A stretch of 64,000 nt of DNA from assembly GCF_003194585.1 (NCBI RefSeq), contig NZ_QHKZ01000001.1, positions 682,001-746,000 on the forward strand, read 5' to 3'. Position numbers and translations under genes: made by a program. The stretch is from Nocardioides daejeonensis (GTDB lineage Bacteria; Actinomycetota; Actinomycetes; Propionibacteriales; Nocardioidaceae). How positions within the stretch are numbered: position 1 is the first letter of the stretch; every line of letters begins with the position of its first letter. Below, piece by piece: positions 7,069 to 15,536 of this stretch. The notes under the pieces are model-generated. The model was not told where the DNA came from. It made no database searches and saw only the letters and a program-made list of their open reading frames with translations.

Positions 7069-9536
7069 CAGGTGCGCGGCCAACGTTCGACGACGGCGAG
7101 GTCGCGGCGCAGGCGGTCGGCAGCGTCGGTGAGGCGTCGCCGGACCGTCGGGTCGAGGGAGGTGTCGTGGCTGAGGGCTTCGGCACGGGAGAGCAGGTCG
7201 GCCGACAGCTCCGTCCGGGGGAAGAAGACCTCGATCGCGTCGCCGAGCACCCAGCCGGAGTGCACCTCCGGCAGACCCGGCAGGGCAGCAAGGAAGCGGT
7301 CGACGTAGGGCCGGGTCAGCTCCTCCTGGCCGGACTGCCACATGCCCAGACCGATCGCCTCGAGCTCGTAGTTGCTGGCCGGGACCTCGCCGAGGAAGCG
7401 CTGCCAGGCCCAGGCCTTCGCCTCGGACGTCGGCCGTGAGGCGAGGGACCGCGCATGGTGCACACTCGCCTGCATGTCCGGAGCGGCCGCCAGCTCGCGG
7501 TCGAGCTCCTCCACCTCCGCGGCACCGGTGCGTGCGAGGCGACCGAGGATCCGCCACCGCAGGTCGGTGTCGAGGTGGATGCCCGCGGGAAGCTCTCCGG
7601 CAAGCCAACCGCGGAGGACTGCTGTGTCGGCGGTGGTGGCGACGGCGCCCTGGAACGCAGCGAGTTGCAGACCCGACCCGGGCTCGGCGGTGGCGGCTCG
7701 CTCCGATGCGGCGGCGTACAGAGCGGCCGACGCCGCCTCGGCCTCAGGGTGGAGCGGGAGCAGGCGGCCACCGAGCCAGAGCACCAGGCTGCGCACGGCG
7801 AAGTCGACGGTCTCGCTGCGGAGCGTGGCCACCGCGAGGGCGGTTGCCGCGTGGGGGTCGATCTCGGCGTTGTGCCAGCCGCTGCGTACGCCGTTCCACA
7901 CCGACGAGCGGATCGCGGGCTCGGTGGTCGTCGTGATGGCCGCAGGGAGGCGCGTCAGGCTCTCGGCGTCGAGCGTGGTGAGTGCCCAGGTCTCCTCGTG
8001 CGGGTCGACGACCACGATCTCCTCCGGTGCCACCGGGAGCGGCACGGCCGGGGCGTCGACGGTGACGGGCTCCAGCTGCCACGAGGCGTCGGGCCCCGCA
8101 AGCCGGGCGAGAGAGAGGCGGTGCGCACGGCCGTCCGGCGCCGAGTCCGGAGAGCGGCGCAGGAGCATTCCCGCGCCCCGGTCGAGGCGAAGCGCGTCGA
8201 GCCCGCTGACGCGCAGCCAGCCGTCGACGAACTCGGAGAGGTCGCCGGCACCGGCGCGCTCCCACGAGCCGAAGAGGTCGTGCATGGTGGCGTTGCCGAA
8301 GCGGTGCCGCTCGAAGTGATCGATGGCGCCGGCGAAGAAGACGTCGTCGCCCAGTCGGGCGTTGAGCTGCTTGAGGACGCTGGAGCCCTTGGCGTAGGAG
8401 ATCCCGTCGAAGTCCTGCAGCGCAGCGGTGGCGTCGACCGCCCCGTTGCCGGCGACGGGGTGGGTGGACGGCGCCTGGTCGGCCATCAGGCCCCACTGCC
8501 GCCGGGTCCACGCGAGCTGGTCCCAGGCGTCGGCGTACTCGGTCGCCGTCGCGGTCACCCGGTTGCCCATGTACTCGGCGAACGACTCGTTGAGCCACAG
8601 GTCGTCCCACCAGGCCGGAGTGACGATGTTGCCGAACCACTGGTGCGCCATCTCGTGGGCGATCGTGGTCGCCCGCTGGATCCGCTCCCCACGGGTGACC
8701 TTGCTGGTGAAGACCAGGGGGTCGCGGAAGGTGACGCAGCCCGGGTTCTCCATCGCGCCGGCGTTGAACTCCGGGACGAACGCCTGGTGGTAGTTGCCGA
8801 ACGGGTAGCGGATGCCGAAGAGCCGGTGGAACTCGTCGAAGCACTGCTCGGTGAGACGGAACAACTCGGGCACGTCAGCATCGAGATGCTGGGCGATGGA
8901 GGCCCGGCAGCTGATCGAGAGCGGGATGCCGTCGTGCTCGGAACGCACCACGTGCCAGGGGCCGGCGACGAGGGTGACGAAGTACGTCGACAGCGGCTGG
9001 CTGGTCTCGAACTCCCAGACGCCTGGCTCCACCTGCGCTCCCGGCGCGTTGCCGAAGACGCTCCACTCCCGTGGAGCGCGGACGTGGAACGTGTAGGGCG
9101 CCTTGAGGTCCGGCTGGTCGAAGCAGGCGAAGATGCTGGGAGCTGCGTCCATGAAGGACATCCCGTAGACGTACGCCGCGCCGTCCGCCGGGTCGACGGC
9201 GCGGTGCAGACCCTCCCCGTCGTTGCGGAACCGCATGACGGCCTCGACCACCAGCTCGTGATCGCCGGCCTCGAGGCTGAGGGGAACGCGCCCACGCCGG
9301 AGCAGCGCGGGATCGACCCGCCGACCGTCGAGGACGATGGCGTCGACCGAGACGGGCTTGAGGTCGAGGAAGGTCTCGCCGCGCCCGCTGGCGAAGGTGA
9401 TCCGCGTGCGCGAGGAGAACGTCTCCTCGCCGGTGAGGTCCAGGGTCACGTCGTACCCGGTGACCTCGAGCAGGGCGCGACGTGCCTGCGCTTCGGTGAG
9501 TTTCAGGCTGAGGGGGGTCTTCTGCTGCTCCGTCAC
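7068..9536 (-). CDS. pepN: Aminopeptidase N (M1 family zinc metallopeptidase)
   Basis: This 822-aa cytosolic M1 aminopeptidase removes N-terminal residues from peptides. The exopeptidase motif GAMEN is at residues 260-264. The zinc site is HEMAH (294-298) with the distal Glu at about 317 in NESFAEY, giving HExxH-x18-E. The N-terminal beta domain and the long C-terminal helical (ERAP1-like) domain are both present, so the length is normal for the actinobacterial form. It lies upstream of sbcDC on the same strand, separated by the tandem array. Its stop codon overlaps the edge of that array. Confidence 0.95.
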   Translation of the reverse strand: MTEQQKTPLSLKLTEAQARRALLEVTGYDVTLDLTGEETFSSRTRITFASGRGETFLDLKPVSVDAIVLDGRRVDPALLRRGRVPLSLEAGDHELVVEAVMRFRNDGEGLHRAVDPADGAAYVYGMSFMDAAPSIFACFDQPDLKAPYTFHVRAPREWSVFGNAPGAQVEPGVWEFETSQPLSTYFVTLVAGPWHVVRSEHDGIPLSISCRASIAQHLDADVPELFRLTEQCFDEFHRLFGIRYPFGNYHQAFVPEFNAGAMENPGCVTFRDPLVFTSKVTRGERIQRATTIAHEMAHQWFGNIVTPAWWDDLWLNESFAEYMGNRVTATATEYADAWDQLAWTRRQWGLMADQAPSTHPVAGNGAVDATAALQDFDGISYAKGSSVLKQLNARLGDDVFFAGAIDHFERHRFGNATMHDLFGSWERAGAGDLSEFVDGWLRVSGLDALRLDRGAGMLLRRSPDSAPDGRAHRLSLARLAGPDASWQLEPVTVDAPAVPLPVAPEEIVVVDPHEETWALTTLDAESLTRLPAAITTTTEPAIRSSVWNGVRSGWHNAEIDPHAATALAVATLRSETVDFAVRSLVLWLGGRLLPLHPEAEAASAALYAAASERAATAEPGSGLQLAAFQGAVATTADTAVLRGWLAGELPAGIHLDTDLRWRILGRLARTGAAEVEELDRELAAAPDMQASVHHARSLASRPTSEAKAWAWQRFLGEVPASNYELEAIGLGMWQSGQEELTRPYVDRFLAALPGLPEVHSGWVLGDAIEVFFPRTELSADLLSRAEALSHDTSLDPTVRRRLTDAADRLRRDLAVVERWPRT

Positions 9537-9577
9537 GCCGCCACTCTAGAAGGTGCCGGTCTGGGAGGATTCGCTCC

Positions 9578-10000
9578 ATGAGCGACAGCCACCGGAAGAT
9601 CCAGCTCGAGCGCATCGGCGACGGGCGCTACAAGGCCACCAACGCCCGCGGCGGGGTGCTCCCCGTCGGGAGCGGTCACGATCCCGACTTCACTCCGGTG
9701 GAGCTGCTGTTGGCCGGCATCGCCGGCTGCAGTGCGATCGACGTCGACCTGATCGCCGGCAAGCGTGCGCAACCGGAGGCGTTCCGGGTGGAGGCGAGCG
9801 GCGACAAGGTGCGCGACGGCGACGGCAACCACCTCACCAACATCACCGTGACCTTCGACCTCGTCTACCCCGAGGGCGAGGCCGGCGACGCCGCCCGCGC
9901 GGTGCTGCCGCGCAGCCTCGAGCAGACCCGGGACCGGCTGTGCACGGTCTCCCGAACCGTGGCGCTCGGCACGCCCGTGACCTTCCGACTGGCGCGTTGA
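9578..10000 (+). CDS. OsmC family protein
   Basis: This 140-aa OsmC/Ohr-fold protein belongs to a family of thiol-dependent peroxidases and related proteins that detoxify organic hydroperoxides. The sequence shows the OsmC core, with TPVELLLAGIAGCSAIDV carrying the first Cys and RDRLCTVSRTVALGTPV carrying the second near the C-terminus. That spacing matches the YhfA-like OsmC branch rather than Ohr. It is divergent from pepN with 41 bp between them. The downstream SDR gene begins at or just after its stop, so the two are probably co-transcribed. Peroxide reduction is inferred from the family. Confidence 0.85.
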   Translation: MSDSHRKIQLERIGDGRYKATNARGGVLPVGSGHDPDFTPVELLLAGIAGCSAIDVDLIAGKRAQPEAFRVEASGDKVRDGDGNHLTNITVTFDLVYPEGEAGDAARAVLPRSLEQTRDRLCTVSRTVALGTPVTFRLAR

Positions 10001-10002
10001 GC

Positions 10003-10899
10003 GTGCAGGCACGGGGGTTGACCCCGCAGTACGCCGGACAGCGCGGCAGGCGCTTCGTCGTCACCGGTGGGAGCAGCGGGCTCGGCCTGGAGATCTGTCG
10101 TGCTCTCGCAACAGCGGGTGCCGAGGTGGTGATGGCGGTACGGAGCGTCGAGAAGGGCGAGGCCGCCGCGGACCGCATCCGTCGGACGGGTGCCGTCGGC
10201 CGGGTCGAGGTGCGGTGGCTGGACGTCAGCGACCTCGGGTCGGTGCGGGCCTTCGCGGCGCAGATCGAGCAGCTCGACGTGCTGATCAACAACGCCGGCA
10301 TCATGGGGGTGCCGTTCAGCCGCAGCGTGGACGGCTACGAGCTCCAGTTCGCCACGAACCATCTCGGCCACTTCGCGCTGACCAATCTGCTGCTGCCGGT
10401 CCTGACGGATCGCGTCGTGACGGTCGGCTCGCACGCGCACCGGCAGGGTGAGCTCGTGCTGGACGATCTCGACTTCGCCCGACGTGGCTACGCGGCCTAT
10501 CCGGCGTACTGCCAGTCCAAGCTGGCACAGGTGAGCTTCCTCGGCGAGCTGCATCGCCGGCTCAGGTCGTCCGGGTCGACGGTGCGCTCGGTTGGCGGTC
10601 ATCCCGGCTACACCGCGACGGCGATCACCGTGGCGACCGGCAACCGCTTCTTCACCGAGCTCTCCAGGCTGGGCAACGCCCTGGTCGGGATGAAGCCCTC
10701 CCAGGGCGCACTGTCGCTCCTGTGCGCCTCGACCCTCGACATCGACTCCGACACCTACCTGGGCCCGGACCGGTTCGGCGAGCTGCTGGGGCGGCCGACG
10801 ACCGTGGGTCGCTCGCCAGGAGCGAGCGACCCACGGATCGGTCGGGAGCTGTGGGACCTCTCCGAGGCCCTGACCGGGGTGACCTTCCCCGGGCGATGA
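10003..10899 (+). CDS. Short-chain dehydrogenase/reductase (retinol dehydrogenase-like)
   Basis: This 298-aa NAD(P)-dependent SDR has the cofactor motif TGGSSGLG near residue 22, NNAG after beta4, a catalytic Ser in VTVGS and YxxxK as YCQSK. The overall pattern resembles WW-domain oxidoreductase and protochlorophyllide reductase-like SDRs, so a lipid or steroid alcohol/ketone substrate is possible but unproven. I chose the GTG at 10003. A TTG at 9997, inside the OsmC stop as TTGA, and a TTG at 10018 are in-frame alternatives, and none has a clear ribosome-binding site. It converges with the cyclophilin gene. Confidence 0.85.
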   Translation: MQARGLTPQYAGQRGRRFVVTGGSSGLGLEICRALATAGAEVVMAVRSVEKGEAAADRIRRTGAVGRVEVRWLDVSDLGSVRAFAAQIEQLDVLINNAGIMGVPFSRSVDGYELQFATNHLGHFALTNLLLPVLTDRVVTVGSHAHRQGELVLDDLDFARRGYAAYPAYCQSKLAQVSFLGELHRRLRSSGSTVRSVGGHPGYTATAITVATGNRFFTELSRLGNALVGMKPSQGALSLLCASTLDIDSDTYLGPDRFGELLGRPTTVGRSPGASDPRIGRELWDLSEALTGVTFPGR

Positions 10900-10912
10900 G
10901 GAGGTGGGACCG

Positions 10913-11662
10913 TCAGGAGACGGTCACCTTGGTGATGTCGACGGGCATGTTCGGCTTGCCGCCACCGGCCGGGTGCGTGCCGTCGTCCCCCTTGGCCGCG
11001 ACCTTCTCCAGGGCCTTGATGCCGGCTGCGTCCACCTTGCCGAAGGCGGTGTAGGCGGGCGGGAGCTGGGTGTCCTCGATGCAGACGAAGAACTGGGAGC
11101 CACCGCTGTCGGGGGCACCGGTGTTGGCCATCGCCAGCGTGCCGGCCGGGTAGGTCTCGTCGGCGGAGTACTCGTCGGGGACGGTGTAGCCCGGGCCGCC
11201 GGCACCGGTGCCGGTCGGGTCTCCGCACTGCAGCAGCACGAAGCCGGGGCTGGTGGCGAGGCGTGGGCAGGGCGTGTCGTCGTAGAAGCCCTGCTTGGCC
11301 AGTGAGACGAACGAGTTCACCGTGCACGGCGCGTGTCCGGCGTCGAGGGTCAGCGGGAGGTCGCCGACGGTGGTGCTGATGACCGCCTTGACATCGCCCT
11401 CGACGGTCGGGGTGCTCGGCGGGAGGGTGACCTTCCGGGCCGGCTCCTGGCCGTCCTCGGTGTAGGCGCAGTCGCCGGTTGCCGGCACGGCCGACGTCTC
11501 GGTCGGGGTGGCGGCCGACGGGCTCTCCCCGGCCGGCGTCTCGCTGCTCTGGGCAGCCGGGTCGCTGGCCTTCTTGTCCTTGTCGTCGCCGGAGTCGGAG
11601 GAGCAGCCGGCCAACGTGATGAGGGAGAGGGCAGCCGCGGCCACCAGGGTTCGCTTCAGCAT
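10913..11662 (-). CDS. Cyclophilin-type peptidylprolyl isomerase lipoprotein
   Basis: This 249-aa secreted lipoprotein has a cyclophilin domain and probably assists folding of exported proteins by cis-trans isomerisation at proline. The N-terminus MLKRTLVAAAALSLITLAGC is a signal peptide with a LAGC lipobox, followed by a low-complexity Asp/Lys/Ser/Thr linker and then the isomerase domain from about residue 85. Recognisable cyclophilin segments include APCTVNSFVSLAKQGFYDD, LAMANTGAPDSGGSQFFV and YTAFGKV. The ATG at 11662 is chosen because it begins the signal peptide. Upstream in-frame codons encode no sensible leader. Confidence 0.92.
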   Translation of the reverse strand: MLKRTLVAAAALSLITLAGCSSDSGDDKDKKASDPAAQSSETPAGESPSAATPTETSAVPATGDCAYTEDGQEPARKVTLPPSTPTVEGDVKAVISTTVGDLPLTLDAGHAPCTVNSFVSLAKQGFYDDTPCPRLATSPGFVLLQCGDPTGTGAGGPGYTVPDEYSADETYPAGTLAMANTGAPDSGGSQFFVCIEDTQLPPAYTAFGKVDAAGIKALEKVAAKGDDGTHPAGGGKPNMPVDITKVTVS

Positions 11663-11705
11663 GCGCCGAGGGTAGCGGGGCCGGGGAACCTGCCAGAATC
11701 CGGAC

Positions 11706-12650
11706 ATGCCACGGACCCTCGCCTCGGTACGCCGCCGCGCAGCCGGCATGCTCCTGCCGCTCCTGCTCCGACTGCGCTGTCAGCACTGGCTCCCACCGCA
11801 GATCACCCTGCGGCTCTTCCGCTACAGCTTCGGGATGGGGCGCCCCGATTGGCGACCGGAGCCCGGGGGAGCGTCGTACGCCTTCCGCGGAGAGAGGTAC
11901 GCCGCGGATCTGGTCCGCCCCGCCGAGGGCGGTCGCGGTCCGGTGGTGGTCTGGCTGCACGGTGGCGGATGGTTCTTCGGAAGCAGGCGTGAGGTCACGC
12001 CGTACCTACGGACGCTGGCCACCGCCGGCGTCACCGGGCTTGCGCTCGACTATCCGCTGACCCCGGAGAGCCGCCACCCGGACCCGCTGCTAGCAGTGGC
12101 CTCCGGGATTCGCGAGCTTCTGGCCGCCCACGATCTGGCGGGGGAGAAGGTGATCCTGGCCGGCGACTCCGCGGGCACGGCGCTGGCGGTCGCGGTGGCT
12201 CGTCTCACGCTGGAGCCGGACTACGCAGCCCGGGTGGGCCTGGAGCCGGTCGTTCCGCGCGACCTGCTGGAGGGGCTGCTGCTCTGCTGCGGCGTCTTCA
12301 GCCCACGCGGCACCCAGGAGGCCGGCCGCTGGTTCGCCACTCCGTTGGGCTCCTCGCTCTGGGCCCTCGCCCGCACCCGGAGATGGCAGCGGAGCCCGGT
12401 GGCCGCAGACCTCGATGCGCTCCAGATGACGGTGCCGCCGCCGCAGACCCTGATGCTCTCCGCGGTGGCCGACCCGCTGCATGCGAACCAGAGCGTGCCC
12501 TTCCACGCGCACTTGGCGGGGCTCGGCGCGGAGGTCGACCTGTGGATCACCGACGACCGTGGAGCCGGCCACGAGTTCCAGTTCGACCTCACGGCAGAGG
12601 CCGGGCAGCAGGCCCTGGCGCAGGTGCAGGGGTTCCTCAGGAACCGCTGA
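11706..12650 (+). CDS. Alpha/beta hydrolase (hormone-sensitive lipase-like)
   Basis: This 314-aa esterase/lipase is of the bacterial HSL family. The oxyanion motif HGGGW lies at about residue 84 and the nucleophile elbow GDSAG at about 157. The Asp of AVADPLH and the His of AGHEF near residue 295 complete the triad. The first 45 residues contain a hydrophobic helix (GMLLPLLLRL) that may associate with the membrane. It is divergent from the cyclophilin gene and tail-to-tail with the next gene: the two stop codons abut as TGATCA, leaving no room for a dedicated terminator. Confidence 0.87.
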   Translation: MPRTLASVRRRAAGMLLPLLLRLRCQHWLPPQITLRLFRYSFGMGRPDWRPEPGGASYAFRGERYAADLVRPAEGGRGPVVVWLHGGGWFFGSRREVTPYLRTLATAGVTGLALDYPLTPESRHPDPLLAVASGIRELLAAHDLAGEKVILAGDSAGTALAVAVARLTLEPDYAARVGLEPVVPRDLLEGLLLCCGVFSPRGTQEAGRWFATPLGSSLWALARTRRWQRSPVAADLDALQMTVPPPQTLMLSAVADPLHANQSVPFHAHLAGLGAEVDLWITDDRGAGHEFQFDLTAEAGQQALAQVQGFLRNR

Positions 12651-13202
12651 TCAGTCGTGCCCGCTGCGGCGGCGCCACAGCCGGCGAGCGGAACGTCGGG
12701 TGGACTGTGGCACAGGGCGCGAGCGCCGGTCGGCACGCCGGCCAGCCCAGCGCCGCACCTCGTCGTCCACATCACGGGTCGGCGTCACCACGGGTGGCCC
12801 ACCAGTCAGCTGGCGGCGGGCCTCGACCACACGCCGATTGAAGTCGGTGAGGTGCTCGCGCACCTCGCGCTCGGTGCCCAGCCGATCGAGTGCGTCGTCG
12901 AGCTCGAGCGCCTCCTTGCGGAGGGCCAGCGCCGGCGGGAGCACCCCGGTGATCTGCTCGCGGGCGATCAGCTTCTTGAGCCACCAGTCCGGGTCGTGGG
13001 GGCGATCGACGTCGATGTCGGCGATCGGGCGTCCGGTGCCGGGCAGGTCGTCGAAGTCGCCCCGTTCGATCGCCTGGCGGACCTGCAGGTCCACCCAGCG
13101 CGTCTGGTCGGCGATCCGTCGCGCAGCTGCACCGCGTTCCGGGTCACGCGGCTGCGCCGGAACGTCGCCTGCTCGCCTGCTGGAGCGAGGGTCCTCGGCC
13201 AT
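12651..13202 (-). CDS. DUF1992 (DnaJ C28-like) domain protein
   Basis: This 183-aa protein has a DUF1992 domain, the conserved region of DNAJC28-type proteins without a J domain. Diagnostic segments are a helix containing RIADQTRWVDLQVRQAIERGDFDDLPGTGRPI followed by DPDWWLKKLIAREQI, here described by its conserved GDFDDLPG and WWLKK cores. The C-terminal 40 residues are very rich in Arg and suggest nucleic acid or membrane contact. Its biochemical role is unknown. The ATG at 13202 is chosen because the domain begins soon after it and upstream in-frame sequence is low-complexity Arg/Pro. Confidence 0.82.
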   Translation of the reverse strand: MAEDPRSSRRAGDVPAQPRDPERGAAARRIADQTRWVDLQVRQAIERGDFDDLPGTGRPIADIDVDRPHDPDWWLKKLIAREQITGVLPPALALRKEALELDDALDRLGTEREVREHLTDFNRRVVEARRQLTGGPPVVTPTRDVDDEVRRWAGRRADRRSRPVPQSTRRSARRLWRRRSGHD

Positions 13203-13225
13203 CGTCCACCCCCTCGTCACCCAGC

Positions 13226-13801
13226 CTACGAGGTCGTGCCACGACGGGTCCGGGCACGCACGTGGGCGCGCTCGCCCTGGGTGCCGAAGAGGCTCAGCAC
13301 CTCGACCGGGCGATCCTCGGCGGGGCCGAACCAGTGCGGCACCCGGGTGTCGAACTCGGCGGCCTCGCCCGGGGTGAGCACCAGGTCCTGGTCGCCGAGC
13401 AGAAGTCGCAGCCGCCCGTCGAGCACGTAGATCCACTCGTAGCCCTCATGCACCTGCTGCTCGCGGACCCGTTGGGGCGGCAACACCATCTTGTAGGCCT
13501 GGATGCCGCCGGGGCGGCGCGTCAGGGGGATCACCGTCATCCCGTGGTGCGTGGTCGGACGCAACGTCACCCGGGGGTCTCCGGTCTCCGGCGCGTCGAC
13601 CAGCTCGTCCAACGTGACGCCGTGGGAACGTGCGAGCGGGAGCAGCAGCTCAAGCGTCGGCCGCCTGCTCCCGGACTCGAGACGGGAGAGGGTGCTGACC
13701 GAGATCCCGGTCCGCTCGGCAAGCTCGGTGAGGGTCAGGTCCCGATCGGCGCGCAGCGCGCGGAGTCGCGGGCCGATGTTGTCGAGGGTGGTGTCGCTCA
13801 T
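13226..13801 (-). CDS. XRE-family transcriptional regulator with C-terminal cupin
   Basis: This 191-aa regulator has an N-terminal helix-turn-helix (residues 8-65; LTELAERTGISVSTLSRLESG) and a C-terminal cupin ligand domain with EGYEWIYVLDGRLRLLLG and the second cupin motif PGEAAEFDTRVPHWF. Such proteins usually repress divergent enzyme genes until the cupin binds a small ligand. It is transcribed away from a flavin disulfide reductase gene, with only 67 bp between the start codons. Two overlapping palindromes there are the likely operator, so autoregulation and control of the divergent operon are inferred. It lies 23 bp upstream of the DUF1992 gene. Confidence 0.9.
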   Translation of the reverse strand: MSDTTLDNIGPRLRALRADRDLTLTELAERTGISVSTLSRLESGSRRPTLELLLPLARSHGVTLDELVDAPETGDPRVTLRPTTHHGMTVIPLTRRPGGIQAYKMVLPPQRVREQQVHEGYEWIYVLDGRLRLLLGDQDLVLTPGEAAEFDTRVPHWFGPAEDRPVEVLSLFGTQGERAHVRARTRRGTTS

Positions 13802-13809
13802 GGCTCCAG

Positions 13810-13835
13810 TTTGCCACTATGGCAAAGAACTTTGC
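13810..13835. promoter_or_regulatory. Overlapping palindromic operators in the XRE-cupin/flavoreductase intergenic region
   Basis: TTTGCCA-CTA-TGGCAAA at 13810-13826 is a perfect inverted repeat with 7-bp arms. It overlaps a second perfect repeat, GCAAAG-AA-CTTTGC, at 13822-13835. The result is three alternating GCAAA-type half-sites in 26 bp between two divergent start codons. I assign it to the XRE-cupin regulator by position. Confidence 0.75.
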
Positions 13836-13868
13836 GCATCGTGCGGGCCGTCGGGGAGATTGGTCGCC

Positions 13869-14834
13869 ATGGAGACTGAGAAGACGGACGTCGTGGTGAT
13901 CGGCGGAGGAGCGGCGGGGCTGAGCGGCGCCCTGATGCTGGCGAGGGCCCGGCGCAGCGTGGTCGTGATCGATGCCGGAGAACCGCGCAACGCGCCTGCG
14001 GCGGGCATCCACGGACTGCTCGGGCACGAAGGACTGGCGCCTCGGGAACTGGTGGCCCGCGGCCGCGCGGAGGTGGCGACGTACGGCGGAAGGATCGTCG
14101 ACGACACCGTCACGGGAGTGAGAGGGGAGAGCGGTCGCTTCGAGGTGACCCTCGCCTCCGGGCGTGGCTGGCAGGCGCGTCAGCTGCTGGTGGCGGGCGG
14201 AGTGCGCGACCGGCTGCCCGAGATCCCAGGGCTGGCGCAGCACTGGGGCGGCGCGGTCGTGCACTGCCCGTACTGCCATGGCTGGGAGGTCCGCGACCGG
14301 CCGATCGCCGTGGTCGGGACGGGGCCGATGTCGTTCCACGGCGTCCAGCTCTTCCGCCAATGGACCGACGACCTGCACTTCGTGCGCCACGACGCACCCG
14401 AGCCCGCCCCGGAGCAGCGGCGGCTGATGGACGCCCGCGGCATCGTCTACCACGACGCCCGGATCGAGGAGGTCCTCTCGGACGGGGCCGGTATCGCTGG
14501 CCTGCGCCTGGATGACGGCACGGTGCTGGAGCGGGAGATCCTCGCGGTCGGGACCCTGATGGAGGCGCGCGCGGACTATCTGGCCGACGTGGGCCTGGAG
14601 CCGGTGCCACACGTCTCCGGGATGGGCGTGCACCTGGCCGTCGACCCGCAGGGACGCACCTCCGTCCCCGGTGTGTGGGCGGCCGGAAACGTCGCCGATC
14701 TGTCGGCGCAGGTCGGCGCGGCCGCGGCCGCCGGCGCGCTTGCCGGAGCGATGATCAACATGGATCTGGTGGTCGAGGAGGGCGCCGCCGCGGTGGCGGC
14801 CTACGAGACAGGGCCGCGCGGGGAGGGCCGATGA
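13869..14834 (+). CDS. FAD-dependent disulfide oxidoreductase, thioredoxin reductase/GliT-like
   Basis: This 321-aa flavoprotein is built like low-molecular-weight thioredoxin reductase. It has an FAD-binding GGGAAGLSGA at residues 12-21, a redox CPYC at 133-136 followed by HGWE, an NADPH-site GTGPMS, and a C-terminal FAD motif VWAAGNVAD. The CPYCHG active site is shared with gliotoxin-type dithiol oxidases (GliT/HlmI) and their uncharacterised bacterial relatives rather than with classical CATC thioredoxin reductases. It heads an operon: the methyltransferase start overlaps its stop as ATGA. Some actinobacteria, from memory, encode the two as one fused protein. A dithiol or small thiol substrate is inferred. 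Confidence 0.88.
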   Translation: METEKTDVVVIGGGAAGLSGALMLARARRSVVVIDAGEPRNAPAAGIHGLLGHEGLAPRELVARGRAEVATYGGRIVDDTVTGVRGESGRFEVTLASGRGWQARQLLVAGGVRDRLPEIPGLAQHWGGAVVHCPYCHGWEVRDRPIAVVGTGPMSFHGVQLFRQWTDDLHFVRHDAPEPAPEQRRLMDARGIVYHDARIEEVLSDGAGIAGLRLDDGTVLEREILAVGTLMEARADYLADVGLEPVPHVSGMGVHLAVDPQGRTSVPGVWAAGNVADLSAQVGAAAAAGALAGAMINMDLVVEEGAAAVAAYETGPRGEGR

Positions 14835-15481
14835 CCGACTTCGGAGCGGACTTCTGGGCGGATCAGCATGCGGCCGGGCCGCTGGGCAGCGCAGTGAATC
14901 CCCACCTGCGCGAGCTGGTCGCCGGGCGTCGGACGGGTAGCGCCCTCGACGTCGGCTGCGGACACGGCGGTTCGGTCCGGTGGCTGACGGAGCAGGGGTG
15001 GCGCGTAACGGGTGTGGACGTGGTGCCCGCCGCCATCGAGGCCGCGAGGGCCAGTACCGCCGGGCTCGACACCCCACCGTCGTGGCAGGTGGGCGACGTG
15101 CTCAGCGGATGGCGGCCGATCGGCCCGGCCGCGGGATGGGACCTCGTCTGCAGCTTCCACGTGCACCCCGACGGTCCGATGACTGACTTCGTCCTCCGGC
15201 TGGCCGGGCTCGTGGCGCCCGGTGGCGCCTTGCTCGTGGTGGGGCATCACGCCGATGATCCGGCGCGACTCCATGCTCCCGCCGACCCGAGCGTCGTGGG
15301 GGAGGAGCTGGCCGCACCGTTGCGGGCGCAGGGCTGGTCGGTGGAGGTGAGCCGCCATGACGGTCCGGCCGTGCACCACCATGGCGTGCACCACCATGGC
15401 GCGCACCACCATGGCGCGCACGGACAGGAGGCTCCCCGCCCACAGGTCGACGTCGTGCTGCTCGCGGTACGCAAGGGCTGA
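14831..15481 (+). CDS. Class I SAM-dependent methyltransferase with a His-rich C-terminal tail
   Basis: This 216-aa Rossmann methyltransferase has the SAM motif I ALDVGCGHGG at about residues 37-46, the acidic tip TGVDVVPAAI, and a post-I region WQVGDVL. The fold resembles the TehB/thiopurine methyltransferase group, which acts on S, Se or Te nucleophiles. Near residue 180 three tandem HHHG units (VHHHG, VHHHG, AHHHG) form a probable metal-binding tail, encoded by an exact 15-bp DNA repeat. Its start overlaps the preceding flavoreductase stop by 4 nt. With that partner, a plausible role is S- or Se-methylation of a reduced thiol or metalloid. This is inference only. Confidence 0.85.
   Translation: MTDFGADFWADQHAAGPLGSAVNPHLRELVAGRRTGSALDVGCGHGGSVRWLTEQGWRVTGVDVVPAAIEAARASTAGLDTPPSWQVGDVLSGWRPIGPAAGWDLVCSFHVHPDGPMTDFVLRLAGLVAPGGALLVVGHHADDPARLHAPADPSVVGEELAAPLRAQGWSVEVSRHDGPAVHHHGVHHHGAHHHGAHGQEAPRPQVDVVLLAVRKG
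15371..15415 (+). repeat. 15-bp in-frame tandem repeat encoding HHHG units
   Basis: There are three copies of a 15-bp unit, GTGCACCACCATGGC. The first two are identical and the third starts GCG instead of GTG. They lie in frame inside the methyltransferase gene and encode V/A-H-H-H-G. Near-identity at DNA level suggests recent expansion by slippage rather than ancient conservation. Confidence 0.9.
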
Positions 15482-15536
15482 GGCACGTAGGTCGGCGGCA
15501 TCGCCCGGCTCGGGCAGGAACCGCCACGGAACAAGA

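Noticed and set aside
9865..10602. Minus-strand open frames over the OsmC/SDR region
   Set aside because: They are high-GC antisense shadows. The plus-strand SDR has intact TGxxxGxG, NNAG and YxxxK motifs.
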